A stretch of 64,000 nucleotides of DNA from the NCBI RefSeq assembly GCF_004331695.1, contig NZ_SJSL01000001.1, positions 1,798,001-1,862,000 on the forward strand, given 5' to 3'. Origin of the DNA: Pedobacter psychroterrae (GTDB taxonomy: Bacteria > Bacteroidota > Bacteroidia > Sphingobacteriales > Sphingobacteriaceae). Every line of letters begins with the position of its first letter. The first letter of the stretch is position 1. The notes beneath the pieces are model-generated. The model was not told the DNA's origin, made no database searches, and saw nothing but the letters and a program-made list of their open reading frames with translations. Position numbers and translations under genes: made by a program. Shown piece after piece: positions 24,136 through 33,551 of the stretch.

Positions 24136-26904
24136 ATGCTGAAGAACACCTTATATCTGTTTTTTTTATTGTTTTCCGCGACAAGTGCCTTTGCACAACG
24201 AACCGAGATCAAATTTCTCTCGGGCACGGGTAAAGATCACACGGTAAACTGGGATTTCCAATGTACTGCCGGAACAAATAGCAGTAAATGGACCACCATA
24301 CCTGTTCCATCCAACTGGGAGTCAATGGGCTTTGGAAACCTGACCTATGGGTCCTCAAAGGAGGACACTTCGGAAACCGGTCTTTATCGCCATAAATTTA
24401 ATGTGTCAAAAAACTGGGCTGCAAAAGAGATCTTCATTGTTTTTGATGGATCAATGACCGATACTGAAGTTAAGGTTAATGGGGTGTTGGCCGGGCCTAT
24501 ACATCAGGGCGCATTTTATAGGTTCAGGTATAACATCACCCCCCTGTTGAAATACAATGCAGAAAACCTGCTTGAAGTAAAAGTTCGCAAGGTCTCTTCC
24601 AACCAAATGGTCAATGAAGCGGAAAGGTCTGCCGACTTCTGGGTGTTCGGGGGCATTTTCCGTCCCGTTTTCCTGGAAGCTTATCCGAAAGTGCATCTGG
24701 AGCGTATCGCTGTTGATGCCAGGGCTGATGGGTCCTTAAAGATCAATACCTTTCCAATTAATACCAGTGGTAGTACCCGTATCGTTGCACAACTCAAAAC
24801 AAGGCAAGGTAAACCCGTCGGAGCACCTATATCTAAAGCGGTCAGTCAGGGGCAGGAAATGGTGCAGCTCAATGGTAAAATACTATCTCCAAAACTCTGG
24901 TCGCCCGAATTCCCGAACTTATATACCCTGGAGGTGAGCCTGATGAGCGGAACAAAGGTTCTTCATGCACTCACAGAGACCATAGGTTTTCGTACTGTAG
25001 AGTTGCGCAAACAGGATGGATTTTATGTGAACGGCAAAAAAATGCGGTTCAAGGGTGTTAATCGCGGCTCTTTCTGGCCCACCAGTGGCCGAACAACCGA
25101 TGAGTCTGTGAGTTTACTGGATGCAAAACTGATCAAGGAGATGAATATGAATGCGGTGCGGATGTCACATTATCCGCCGGATGCGCATTTCCTGAAAGTT
25201 TGTGATTCAATCGGTTTATTTGTGATTGATGAACTGACGGGATGGCAATATCCGCCTTATGATACCGAGGTCGGGCGCAAGCTGGTAAAGGAGCTCATCT
25301 TAAAGGATGTCAATCATCCTTCAGTAATCATGTGGGCGAACGGAAATGAAGGAGGGTTTAATTTTGAATTGTTGCCGGACTATCCAAAGCATGATATCCA
25401 GGCCCGCCCGGTAATTCAGCCATGGATGAATATAAATGGCATGAATACCAAACATTACATCCCATGGAACTACGGTATCAATACCTTCTTTCAGGGCAAG
25501 GATGTATTCTTTCCCACTGAATTTCTTCATGGACTGTATGATGGAGGTCATGGAGCCGGTCTTGATGATTTCTGGAATTTGATGTTGAGCAATCCCCTGT
25601 CAGCCGGTGGCTTTCTCTGGGATTTTTGTGATCAGGGAGTGGCAAATAAGGATAGAAATGGTCAACTAGATACGAAAGGCAATGCTGCTGCGGATGGCAT
25701 CCTGGGACCCTATAGAGAAAAGGAAGGCAGTTTCTACACGATCAAAGAAATCTGGGCACCGGTTTATTTTCAAAAGAGGTCACTTACCAGAGCTTTTGAC
25801 GGCAATTTTGCAATTGATAACCGGTATGATTTTACAAACCTGAATCAGTGCAAATTCAGCTGGAAACTCAAAAAAATCACAGGGCTTGGTCCGGCTGACA
25901 CAGCTGCGGTTTCAGGTAAAATCGTTGCTCCGGATATTTCTCCTCAAACAACTGGGACATTGAAAGTTGCATTACCCAATAATTGGACCGATTACGATGT
26001 ATTATACATTACTGCAAAGGATCTTTACGGGCAGGAAATCTTTACCTGGACATGGTCGCTGACCACACCTCAGGAAATGTCTCAAAGGTTTATAAGTCAA
26101 TCTTCAGGAAAAGTTCAGGTGACTGATCAGTCGGCTAATATACTAATGGAAGCCAGTGGCATAAAAGTAGAAATTGACAAGAAGACTGGGCAGCTGGTTA
26201 AGGTTAACAATACAACAGGTGGAATTTCTTTTAAAAATGGACCAGTACTGATCACCGGCGAGGCAACTGATGCAGTTGTAAAGCAGGTGGACAAGCAAAA
26301 TGCACAAATTGTTGAAGTTGCTTATTCCGGCAAGCAGCAGTACAGATTCAACTGGACACTCTTGTCCTCCGGGATTCTCCAGCTAAAATATCAATATAAA
26401 CCTGATAATAACGACGACATGCTTGGAATTTCATTCGATTATTCCGAAGAAAAAGTGAAAGCCATTCAGCTGATTGGTGATGGTCCGTACAGGGTGTATA
26501 AAAACAGGATGAAAGGCACGACATTTAATTCATGGAATAAAGTGTCCAACAATACAGTTACCGGCGAATCCTGGAATTATCCTGAATTCAAAGGTTACTA
26601 CAGTAATTTTTACGCAGTCAACTTCCATACAAATGAGTCGGACTTTAAAATTTTTACCGAGACGGAGAATCTTTTTTTACACCTGTTTAACCCTGCGATA
26701 CCCAAAGACCTGAAAAGAGCCAATTCGATGGCGGTATATCCAAAATCGGCCGGGATCTCTTTTATGCATGGAATAACGGCAATAGGAACCAAAACCCAGA
26801 AAAAGGAGGATCTGGGACCGCAGAGCCAGGCGAACCTGACCTTTGCCAACGGTGGTTTAGATACACAATCCGGAGTGCTGTATTTTGACTTCAGATCACA
26901 GTAA
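24136..26904 (+). CDS. Glycoside hydrolase family 2, beta-galactosidase-like
   Basis: 922 residues with a Sec signal (MLKNTLYLFFLLFSATSAFAQ). Domain order fits GH2: a jelly-roll sugar-binding domain (about 50-215, with PVPSNWESMG and GLYRHKF), an immunoglobulin-like domain, and a TIM barrel (about 310-600). The general acid/base is Glu405 in the NHPSVIMWANGNEGG segment, and Glu462 in FPTEFLHG is the candidate nucleophile; the following GGFLWDFCDQG is more LacZ-like than mannosidase- or glucuronidase-like. A large C-terminal region (about 650-920) resembles the beta-galactosidase small-chain domain. It is followed 81 bp later by a GH26 enzyme, so a plant mannan or galactomannan target is plausible. 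Periplasmic location is expected. Confidence 0.85.
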   Translation: MLKNTLYLFFLLFSATSAFAQRTEIKFLSGTGKDHTVNWDFQCTAGTNSSKWTTIPVPSNWESMGFGNLTYGSSKEDTSETGLYRHKFNVSKNWAAKEIFIVFDGSMTDTEVKVNGVLAGPIHQGAFYRFRYNITPLLKYNAENLLEVKVRKVSSNQMVNEAERSADFWVFGGIFRPVFLEAYPKVHLERIAVDARADGSLKINTFPINTSGSTRIVAQLKTRQGKPVGAPISKAVSQGQEMVQLNGKILSPKLWSPEFPNLYTLEVSLMSGTKVLHALTETIGFRTVELRKQDGFYVNGKKMRFKGVNRGSFWPTSGRTTDESVSLLDAKLIKEMNMNAVRMSHYPPDAHFLKVCDSIGLFVIDELTGWQYPPYDTEVGRKLVKELILKDVNHPSVIMWANGNEGGFNFELLPDYPKHDIQARPVIQPWMNINGMNTKHYIPWNYGINTFFQGKDVFFPTEFLHGLYDGGHGAGLDDFWNLMLSNPLSAGGFLWDFCDQGVANKDRNGQLDTKGNAAADGILGPYREKEGSFYTIKEIWAPVYFQKRSLTRAFDGNFAIDNRYDFTNLNQCKFSWKLKKITGLGPADTAAVSGKIVAPDISPQTTGTLKVALPNNWTDYDVLYITAKDLYGQEIFTWTWSLTTPQEMSQRFISQSSGKVQVTDQSANILMEASGIKVEIDKKTGQLVKVNNTTGGISFKNGPVLITGEATDAVVKQVDKQNAQIVEVAYSGKQQYRFNWTLLSSGILQLKYQYKPDNNDDMLGISFDYSEEKVKAIQLIGDGPYRVYKNRMKGTTFNSWNKVSNNTVTGESWNYPEFKGYYSNFYAVNFHTNESDFKIFTETENLFLHLFNPAIPKDLKRANSMAVYPKSAGISFMHGITAIGTKTQKKEDLGPQSQANLTFANGGLDTQSGVLYFDFRSQ

Positions 26905-26985
26905 AAATTGTAAATTGAACAGAAAGGGATATGAAACTGCTATGTAACCCTGGTGAGTAAGGAATATAACTATTAATATAAGATC

Positions 26986-27972
26986 ATGAAACAAATCAAA
27001 TTGTCGTTAGCTCTCGTAATTGTCCTGCCAATAATGGCAATTGGACAACATCGTCTTTCGAATCCAAAGGCTTCAAAAGAAGCTCTTGCGCTGTATGCCT
27101 ATCTTAATGATATGTACGGAAAGAAAATATTGTCAGGCCAGATGAGCTCAAGCTGGGGAGTAGACGAAATCAAATACATTCAGGATCATACCGGAAAACT
27201 ACCTGCCATTAATGGATTTGATTTTATCACTGATAAGGACAATCAGAATGAAGTAAAGTCTGCAATTGAATGGTGGAAATCAGGAGGAATCCCAACAATT
27301 ATGTGGCACATGGGTGCTCCGGGTAATGGTGAGGGTTATGAAAGCAGTAAGAAATCCGCCGATATTGATAAATGTTTTGAAAAAGGAACAAAAGAATACG
27401 AAGTTTTTTGGGCGGAGCTTGAAAAGAAAGGTGATTTATTGGAGCAATTGCAAAAGGCGAATGTGCCGGTGCTCTGGAGACCTTTTCACGAGTTAAATGG
27501 TAACTGGTTTTGGTGGGGCAAACAGGGATCTGATCAGTTTAAAAGACTCTGGATCGCAATGTATGATTATTATACTAAAACTCGTAAGCTGAACAATCTG
27601 ATCTGGGTATTGTGCTATACGGGAAAGCCCGATGCTGCATGGTACCCGGGTGATGCATACGTCGATATTGCAGGCCCCGATACTTATGGCGTAGGCGATA
27701 GCCCGCAGACGGGGATGTATAAAGCAGTTAAACAAGTTGTCGGGGACCGCATTCCGATTGCCTATCACGAATGCGGTACTCCGCCAGACCCTGATAAATG
27801 CCTGGCAGAGGGTTCTATGTGGTCTTGGTGGATGGAATGGCATACCAGCCATTTAACTAAGGTAGATAAAGAATATTTAAAGCGCGTCTATACCCACGAT
27901 CTGGTGATCACTAAAGATGAAGTTCCGGATATTCTAGCTACTTATTCCGCAGCTAAAAATCGCAGGAACTAG
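26986..27972 (+). CDS. Glycoside hydrolase family 26, beta-mannanase-like
   Basis: 328 residues with a Sec signal (MKQIKLSLALVIVLPIMAIGQ). The GH26 catalytic pair is present: acid/base Glu169 in LWRPFHELNGNWFWWG and nucleophile Glu262 in PIAYHECGTPPD. Other family marks are KKILSGQMSSSWG near the N-terminus and AGPDTYG before the nucleophile. GH26 members cleave internal beta-1,4-mannosidic bonds or release mannobiose. No lipobox is present, so it is probably periplasmic or secreted. With the GH2 gene it forms a two-gene sugar-degradation unit; no SusC/SusD pair lies nearby. Confidence 0.9.
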   Translation: MKQIKLSLALVIVLPIMAIGQHRLSNPKASKEALALYAYLNDMYGKKILSGQMSSSWGVDEIKYIQDHTGKLPAINGFDFITDKDNQNEVKSAIEWWKSGGIPTIMWHMGAPGNGEGYESSKKSADIDKCFEKGTKEYEVFWAELEKKGDLLEQLQKANVPVLWRPFHELNGNWFWWGKQGSDQFKRLWIAMYDYYTKTRKLNNLIWVLCYTGKPDAAWYPGDAYVDIAGPDTYGVGDSPQTGMYKAVKQVVGDRIPIAYHECGTPPDPDKCLAEGSMWSWWMEWHTSHLTKVDKEYLKRVYTHDLVITKDEVPDILATYSAAKNRRN

Positions 27973-28084
27973 AAGCAGTCAAAGAGCGGATTACATCGCT
28001 ATCTGGAAATTTTCCATCAAATTTGGCAGTGATTCTGTCGGTGTTTCAAAAGGGCCTTAAATGGCATTTAGCACACAAATAAGT

Positions 28085-28105
28085 AAGGCTCCGGGGAGGA
28101 GCCTT
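28085..28105 (+). terminator. Possible terminator hairpin after the GH26 gene
   Basis: A perfect 8-bp stem AAGGCTCC/GGAGCCTT closes a 5-nt loop; a second small hairpin (GGTCG/CGACC, about 28115-28126) and a T6 run near 28132 follow. The first stem lacks an immediate T-tract, so this is a weak terminator call. It lies in the 320-bp convergent gap 27973-28292, which otherwise holds no gene. Confidence 0.4.
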
Positions 28106-28292
28106 GATTGTGGGGTCGTCCGACCATACAATTTTTTAGGGATAATTAGGAGGGCAATTATGACGGCCAAACGTGGCCTGTCTGCTTATTAATTTAAATG
28201 TAGATATTTATTCTCAAAATGTGGAATTTATTTTAAAATAATTGTTGATTTGGCAAAATAATGGGATTTGTGTGGAATATTTTACCCAAAAA

Positions 28293-30236
28293 TTAGCTCG
28301 CATTCAATTTACTGTGCTTGTATCCGTACAAAAAGTACACAATCAGGCCTATAATCAGCCAAATGCCAAATCCTATCCAGTTGGATATGCCCAATTCACA
28401 CATCATGTAGAGACAACTGGTAAGACCGAGTACAGGAATAAGAGAAAGGTTTTTTGTAATGGAGTAATAGATAACAACCATACAAATAATCAGAAAGATC
28501 CACATCGGGATCTTGTGTTTAAATAAACTCCAGCCACTCTCATATTTTTTTTGCTGATCAATGGATGAACTGGCTATGAACTGCTCGTATTGTGCCGGTG
28601 ATAGCTTGTTTAAATAAGCTTCTGCATCTGTGTTTTTTTCAATCAGGTTGACTTTGCTTTGCGCGGTTTTAATATCACCCTTTACGATGGTCAGTTCATC
28701 ATTGCTTAATGAGGTGATAAAGGTGACCGGGTCATTTGTTTTCGGCTTGTTCAACAGGAAGTTTACCGTCTCTGTTTTGTAAAGCGTAAAAGCCAGCGTT
28801 AGGGCACCGATAAACAATAGCGGAACAATGAATTTTGAATTGAGGTAGGGGATCCTGAATTTTCCCCGCTGAACATCGGGCCTGTTTTGTAATACCAGGA
28901 CACCTGCACATACCAGTACGAAGGCAAATAAGGTTCCTATAGAACAAAGGTCTGTAACGATGGTAAGGTTCATGAACAGGGATGGTACTGCGACTACAAA
29001 ACCAACAACGATAGTAGCGAATGAGGGGGTTTTATATTTTGGATGTATCCTGGAAAATGATTTGGGCAACAGGCCATCGCGGCTCATGCTCATCCATATG
29101 CGGGGCTGGCCCATCTGAAAAACCAATAACACGCTTGCCATGGCAAAGACCGCGCTGACGGCAATGATGCCGCTCATTAGTTTAAGGTCTATCTGATCAA
29201 ATACGAAGGCGAGGGGATCGCCCACTGCCAGCAGGCTTGAGTTCACGATTCCGGTAAGTACCAGTGCAATGGCTACATACAGAACGGTACAGATAATGAT
29301 GGCCCACATCATCCCTCTTGGTAAGTCGCGCTGCGGATTTTTACATTCTTCGGCCGTGGTGGAAATGGCATCAAAACCTATATAAGCAAAGAATACGGCA
29401 GAAACTCCTTTTAATACGCCAGAAACACCGTTTGGAGCAAATGGGTCCCAATTTTTGGTGTCCACATAAAAAACACCTACTGCCAATACCAGTAATATAA
29501 CCGCTAGTTTTACAATCACCATCGCATTGCTCGCGTTTCTTGATTCTTTCATTCCTCTGTATACCAGCCAGGTAATAAAGATGATGATGCCTAATGCCGG
29601 AAGGTCTGCTACGAGGTGCAAGCTGCCGATTTTAGGGGCGGTGAGCCAGGCATTGTTAGCGATCCTGGTGGCTTCATCTAAGTTGACATAGTTTTTACCG
29701 GCATTGATCATGGCTTCGGCATGCTGATGGCCTTTGAAGGCAGTGAGGTAGTCCATGGTCATCCAGTCGGGAAGGTGGATGCCATTTATATTAAACGCGG
29801 GTATTTTAATGGAACTGAGCAGGCCCGTGAAATAGTCTGACCAGGATATGGCCACTGTAATGTTTCCAATGGCATATTCCATAATGAGCGACCAGCCGAT
29901 GATCCACGCTACCAATTCGCCAAAGGCTACATAGGAATATGTGTAGGCACTGCCTGAAACCGGAACCATAGAAGCAAATTCTGCATAGGCAAAAGCCGCA
30001 AAGCTGCAGGCTACCGCGGTAAATATAAAGAGAAATATAACTGCCGGACCGCCGTCGGCACTGGCCTTTCCTATGGTGCTGAAAATTCCGGCGCCTATAA
30101 TAGCCGCAATACCAAATGCGGTAAGGTCTCTTACCCCAAGTGTTTTATGTAACGAGCTTTCATGATCACCATAGCCTTTTTCTGCATCTGCTAAAATCTT
30201 AGCAATTGATTTCTTTCTGAAAAGTTTTTCAAACAT
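28293..30236 (-). CDS. APC-superfamily amino acid permease with long interrupted C-terminus
   Basis: 647 residues. The family opening LGVRDLTAFGIAAIIGAGIFSTIG and the EFASMVPVSGSAYTYSY segment mark the substrate-binding helices of cationic amino acid (CAT-like) transporters. About 14 hydrophobic helices are present; a polar insert of roughly 75 residues (about 500-575, TNDPVTFITSLSNDELTIVKG onward, read in part) separates the last helices. It sits in the inner membrane. It resembles the permease at 54413-56110, which lacks the insert. It appears monocistronic, with a box at 30265-30272. The exact substrate is unknown. Confidence 0.85.
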   Translation of the reverse strand: MFEKLFRKKSIAKILADAEKGYGDHESSLHKTLGVRDLTAFGIAAIIGAGIFSTIGKASADGGPAVIFLFIFTAVACSFAAFAYAEFASMVPVSGSAYTYSYVAFGELVAWIIGWSLIMEYAIGNITVAISWSDYFTGLLSSIKIPAFNINGIHLPDWMTMDYLTAFKGHQHAEAMINAGKNYVNLDEATRIANNAWLTAPKIGSLHLVADLPALGIIIFITWLVYRGMKESRNASNAMVIVKLAVILLVLAVGVFYVDTKNWDPFAPNGVSGVLKGVSAVFFAYIGFDAISTTAEECKNPQRDLPRGMMWAIIICTVLYVAIALVLTGIVNSSLLAVGDPLAFVFDQIDLKLMSGIIAVSAVFAMASVLLVFQMGQPRIWMSMSRDGLLPKSFSRIHPKYKTPSFATIVVGFVVAVPSLFMNLTIVTDLCSIGTLFAFVLVCAGVLVLQNRPDVQRGKFRIPYLNSKFIVPLLFIGALTLAFTLYKTETVNFLLNKPKTNDPVTFITSLSNDELTIVKGDIKTAQSKVNLIEKNTDAEAYLNKLSPAQYEQFIASSSIDQQKKYESGWSLFKHKIPMWIFLIICMVVIYYSITKNLSLIPVLGLTSCLYMMCELGISNWIGFGIWLIIGLIVYFLYGYKHSKLNAS

Positions 30237-30264
30237 ACATGGTAAGTTAGGTGGTTCTGATATT

Positions 30265-30272
30265 CAAACTTA
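30265..30272 (-). promoter_or_regulatory. -7 box (TAAGTTTG) of the APC permease gene
   Basis: An exact TAnnTTTG box on the minus strand, 28 bp upstream of the permease ATG at 30236, in the 53-bp gap after the oligoendopeptidase gene. Confidence 0.5.
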
Positions 30273-30289
30273 AAGAATAACTTCTAAAC

Positions 30290-32005
30290 TTAGCCTAATT
30301 TGTGCAATTCATCTTTCACAAATGAAGCGAGCTCTTCAATATAGCTCAGGCTGAAATCAAATTTGATCCCCGCCGTTTCATAGATCTCATCTATTGGTCT
30401 GGTATAACCGAGAGATAAGGCTGCTATATATTGTTTTAATGCTTTCTCAGGATTTTCCTTATAGTTTTTCCAGATCGCTATAGCACCAAGCTGTGCGATG
30501 GCATATTCGATGTAATAGAATGGTACCTCAAATAAATGCAGCTGCTTTTGCCATACATTGCCAAATTCCTTGTCAATACCGGTCCAGTCGGCAAAACCCG
30601 CACCAAAACGGGAGTAGATCTGCTTAAAGGCTTCTTCCCTGTCGGCCGCGTTATGGTCAGGATTGGTGTAGATCCAGTGCTGGAACTGATCGATCACAGC
30701 TACCCATGGAAGTGTTTTGAGTACGTCCAGCAGTTGTTCTTTTTTAGCCCGTACCAGGTCTTCTTCGTTGCTGAAATATAGTGTCCAGTTGTCCATCGAA
30801 ATTAGTTCCATACTCATGGAGGCTAATTCGGCTACTTCAGAAGGGCAATGTTTGAAATCATTCAATTCCAGGTTGGCCGTTAGAAATGTATGTATGGCAT
30901 GTCCGCCTTCGTGTACCATGGTGGTAAGGTCTCTTAGCGAATTGGCAGAATTCATGAATATGAATGGTGCGCCTGTCTCAGCAAGCGGATAATTGTATCC
31001 TCCTGGAGCCTTACCTTTGCGGCTTTCTACGTCAAACAGGTTGTTTGCTTTCATGATAGACAGCATCTGGCCCAACTGCGGGTTGATGGCATTAAAGCAG
31101 TCAATGCTTTTATTGATCAGGTCTTCTCCATTTTTAAAGGGTTTTAAGGCTGGTTTTCCGGAAGTGCTTACCTCCATGTCCCAGGGTTTTAGGGCCTCAA
31201 TTCCCAATAACCCGGCCCGTATTTCCGCCTGTTCTTTCAGGATTGGGACGATTAGCTTTTCTATTGCTTCATGAAAATGATAGCAGTCCTGCGGGGTATA
31301 ATCAAACCTGCCCAGCGCCTGAAACATATAGTCTCTGTAATTTTCAAAGCCAGCGTTTAGTGCCACCTGATGGCGCATAGCGATCAGCTCATCAAAGAGC
31401 ATGTTGAGGTCATCCTTATCTACCAAGCGCCTTTGTTGTATGGTTTCCCAGGCATGCTGCCTGATTTGTCTGTCGGTATCTTTGATGAAATTGGCAGCCT
31501 GCTCAAGTGTATATTCCTGGTCATTGATGACTACGCTCATTGCACCGGTGACAGACTGATATTTTTGTTGTGTGACCTGGAGTTTCGTCAGGAGTTCGAC
31601 ATTCTCCTCACGGTAAATTTCGATCGCTTTTCTGATGGCCCGTATGTAGACAAAAAACTGATCGTGGTCCAGCTCCTCAATAAGAGGGCTGTCGTTAAAT
31701 TTCTGATTGAGCTTATTGGCAATAGGGGAGATTTTTGGTTCTATTTCAGTCGCGAAATATTGAAAATCTTTAACCAGTTCTTCATTTGCTGTGTCGCAGC
31801 TCATTCTGATGTATCTCCATGCAAAATCTTCTTCAAGTGCAGCTTCTAATTCGCTTTTGTCCTTTAACCATTGTTCCAGTTCCTGAACATTCTCTATAGG
31901 GCGGAGTGTCAGCTCATTTAAGATGGGTTCAAGATTGTCCCATTTCATCTCCAGATTTTGAGGGATATATATTCTTTTCTTTTTAGGTATGGTAAGGTCT
32001 ATCAT
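30290..32005 (-). CDS. M3-family oligoendopeptidase (PepF-like)
   Basis: 571 residues, cytoplasmic. The zinc motif is HEGGHAIH (HExGH form) with further acidic residues about 30 positions later (SMSMELISMDNW) supplying the third ligand. Preceding FIFMNSANSLRDLTTMVHE and following PFYYIEYAIAQLGA segments are typical M3 oligoendopeptidase surroundings. Such enzymes degrade short peptides after proteolysis. The start codon overlaps the ubiA stop by one base (TGATG), so it is translationally coupled to ubiA, forming the operon engB-ubiA-pepF-like. Confidence 0.9.
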   Translation of the reverse strand: MIDLTIPKKKRIYIPQNLEMKWDNLEPILNELTLRPIENVQELEQWLKDKSELEAALEEDFAWRYIRMSCDTANEELVKDFQYFATEIEPKISPIANKLNQKFNDSPLIEELDHDQFFVYIRAIRKAIEIYREENVELLTKLQVTQQKYQSVTGAMSVVINDQEYTLEQAANFIKDTDRQIRQHAWETIQQRRLVDKDDLNMLFDELIAMRHQVALNAGFENYRDYMFQALGRFDYTPQDCYHFHEAIEKLIVPILKEQAEIRAGLLGIEALKPWDMEVSTSGKPALKPFKNGEDLINKSIDCFNAINPQLGQMLSIMKANNLFDVESRKGKAPGGYNYPLAETGAPFIFMNSANSLRDLTTMVHEGGHAIHTFLTANLELNDFKHCPSEVAELASMSMELISMDNWTLYFSNEEDLVRAKKEQLLDVLKTLPWVAVIDQFQHWIYTNPDHNAADREEAFKQIYSRFGAGFADWTGIDKEFGNVWQKQLHLFEVPFYYIEYAIAQLGAIAIWKNYKENPEKALKQYIAALSLGYTRPIDEIYETAGIKFDFSLSYIEELASFVKDELHKLG

Positions 32006-32868
32006 CAGAAGTTAAAATTAGTTCTTAAAAAGGTATCCAGTAAAAAGCAGATGGCAAATATTACAGAAGCAAACCCATTGGTGGTGGCAAAAGCCCGGTT
32101 GACTTTGCTGATGTCATTGGGTTTTACCAGTAAATGCTGATAGATCAGCATGAAGCAAAAGAAAGCTACACCAATATAATATACCCAGCTAAAGCTGGCA
32201 AATATGACAGGCAGTATTACACAGGCGGCTGAACAAACATGCAGGGCAACAGAAAGCTTTAATGCATTCTTTATGCCCAGTGCGGCAGGGATGGAATGTA
32301 ATTTTTCATCGCGGTCAAAATCTTCATCCTGCAGGGCATAAATGATGTCGAACCCACTGACCCAAAACAATACAGCTAAGGAATACAGTAACGGTACAAT
32401 ATTAAAATGACCGGTAACAGCCATATAGGCCCCGATTGGTGCAAGTGATAATCCAAGGCCTAGCACCATGTGGCACAATGCTGTAAACCGTTTGGTGTAG
32501 CTGTAAAACAGGACTACAAAAAGTGCTACAGGAGATAACGCAAAACACAGGTTGTTGATGAAAGCAGTAGTGACCACAAACAGGATACAGTTGATGATCA
32601 CAAATATAAGGGCCTCATTGGCAGATACTTTTCCGCTTGGGATGTCGCGCATTTGTGTGCGCGGGTTTTTTGCATCTATATTCCTGTCCAGGTACCTGTT
32701 GAACGCCATCGCTGAGTTGCGGGCAAAAACCATACACAACAACACGAGTACCAACAATGACCAGCTGAATGAACTGGTAGCGGTAACACCCAGAAAAAAG
32801 CCGATCATGGCAAAAGGCAAAGCGAATATGGAATGGGCAAACAGGACTAATGAAAAATACTTCTTCAT
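32005..32868 (-). CDS. ubiA: UbiA-family polyprenyltransferase
   Basis: 287 residues with about eight membrane helices. Both aspartate-rich motifs of UbiA prenyltransferases are intact: NRYLDRNIDAKNPRT (NxxxDxxxD form) in the second helix-loop and ALQDEDFDRDEKLHSIP, with the usual downstream SIPAALG. These bind the Mg-diphosphate of the prenyl donor. In Bacteroidota, which use menaquinone, this UbiA-like enzyme is likely to act in menaquinone or futalosine-derived quinone synthesis rather than ubiquinone; the methyltransferase gene menG/ubiE lies 700 bp away on the other strand. It is followed by the M3 peptidase with a one-base overlap. Confidence 0.88.
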   Translation of the reverse strand: MKKYFSLVLFAHSIFALPFAMIGFFLGVTATSSFSWSLLVLVLLCMVFARNSAMAFNRYLDRNIDAKNPRTQMRDIPSGKVSANEALIFVIINCILFVVTTAFINNLCFALSPVALFVVLFYSYTKRFTALCHMVLGLGLSLAPIGAYMAVTGHFNIVPLLYSLAVLFWVSGFDIIYALQDEDFDRDEKLHSIPAALGIKNALKLSVALHVCSAACVILPVIFASFSWVYYIGVAFFCFMLIYQHLLVKPNDISKVNRAFATTNGFASVIFAICFLLDTFLRTNFNF

Positions 32869-32872
32869 GTAA

Positions 32873-33499
32873 TTAATCTTCTTGTGGGGTAAGTATCGGC
32901 ATCAGGAAATCCTTATTGACCTCTTCTATGAAATCAAGGATTTTATCCTTACCAAGACCCTTTTCTGCAGAGGTGACAAAGGTAGGAGGGATCTCTTCAA
33001 ACCAATCATTCAATGCTTTTTTGAAGGCTGCCACGTTTTTGTCAGTCTTTACGGTCGACTGTTTGTCGGCCTTGGTAAACACCAAGGCAAAGGGGATTTG
33101 TATTTCCCCCATCCAGCAGCAGAATTCGATGTCGATTTTCTGCGGTTCTAATCTGCTGTCTATGAGTACAAACACACATTGCAGGCTTTCTCTCTTGGTA
33201 ATGTAATTTCTAATGAACTTCTCCCAGTTTTCTCTGCTGCTTTTGGAAACTTTGGCATAGCCATATCCCGGTAAATCTACGATATACCATTTCTCATTGA
33301 TCAGAAAATGGTTGATTAACTGTGTTTTGCCCGGTCGCTGTGAGGTTTTGGCCAGGCCATGCTGATTGACGAGCATATTGATCAAAGATGACTTGCCTAC
33401 ATTGGAGCGGCCGATAAATGCGTATTCCGGCATATTGGCAACAGGTAGCATAGAAACCTTAGTATTGCTGCAAATAAAAGTTGCTGATTTTATAATCAT
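32873..33499 (-). CDS. engB: Ribosome biogenesis GTPase EngB/YsxC
   Basis: 208 residues. G1 is GRSNVGKSS, G2 is represented by the Thr in QRPGKTQ, G3 is DLPGYG, G4 is TKAD and G5 is SAEKG. The length and the lack of extra domains match EngB (YihA/YsxC), needed for late 50S subunit assembly. It is the first gene of a minus-strand operon with ubiA (4 bp apart) and the M3 peptidase. Its start lies 52 bp from the divergent ubiE/menG start; a TACCTTTG box sits 4 bp before the ATG. Confidence 0.93.
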   Translation of the reverse strand: MIIKSATFICSNTKVSMLPVANMPEYAFIGRSNVGKSSLINMLVNQHGLAKTSQRPGKTQLINHFLINEKWYIVDLPGYGYAKVSKSSRENWEKFIRNYITKRESLQCVFVLIDSRLEPQKIDIEFCCWMGEIQIPFALVFTKADKQSTVKTDKNVAAFKKALNDWFEEIPPTFVTSAEKGLGKDKILDFIEEVNKDFLMPILTPQED

Positions 33500-33503
33500 T
33501 TGA

Positions 33504-33511
33504 CAAAGGTA
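33504..33511 (-). promoter_or_regulatory. -7 box (TACCTTTG) before engB
   Basis: An exact TAnnTTTG box with only four bases between it and the engB ATG. It is divergent to the box at 33535-33542; the two share a 23-bp spacer. Confidence 0.5.
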
Positions 33512-33534
33512 GAAAATTAGTTTTCAACAATACT

Positions 33535-33542
33535 TATCTTTG
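33535..33542 (+). promoter_or_regulatory. -7 box (TATCTTTG) before ubiE/menG
   Basis: An exact TAnnTTTG box, nine bases before the ATG at 33552; the TTG inside it is in frame with the gene but is not taken as the start. Confidence 0.55.
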
Positions 33543-33551
33543 CCACTTACC

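Noticed and set aside
28242-28526. Plus-strand 94-codon frame at the end of the APC permease gene
   Set aside because: It runs antisense to the permease C-terminus, which has clear membrane-helix coding; no independent support.
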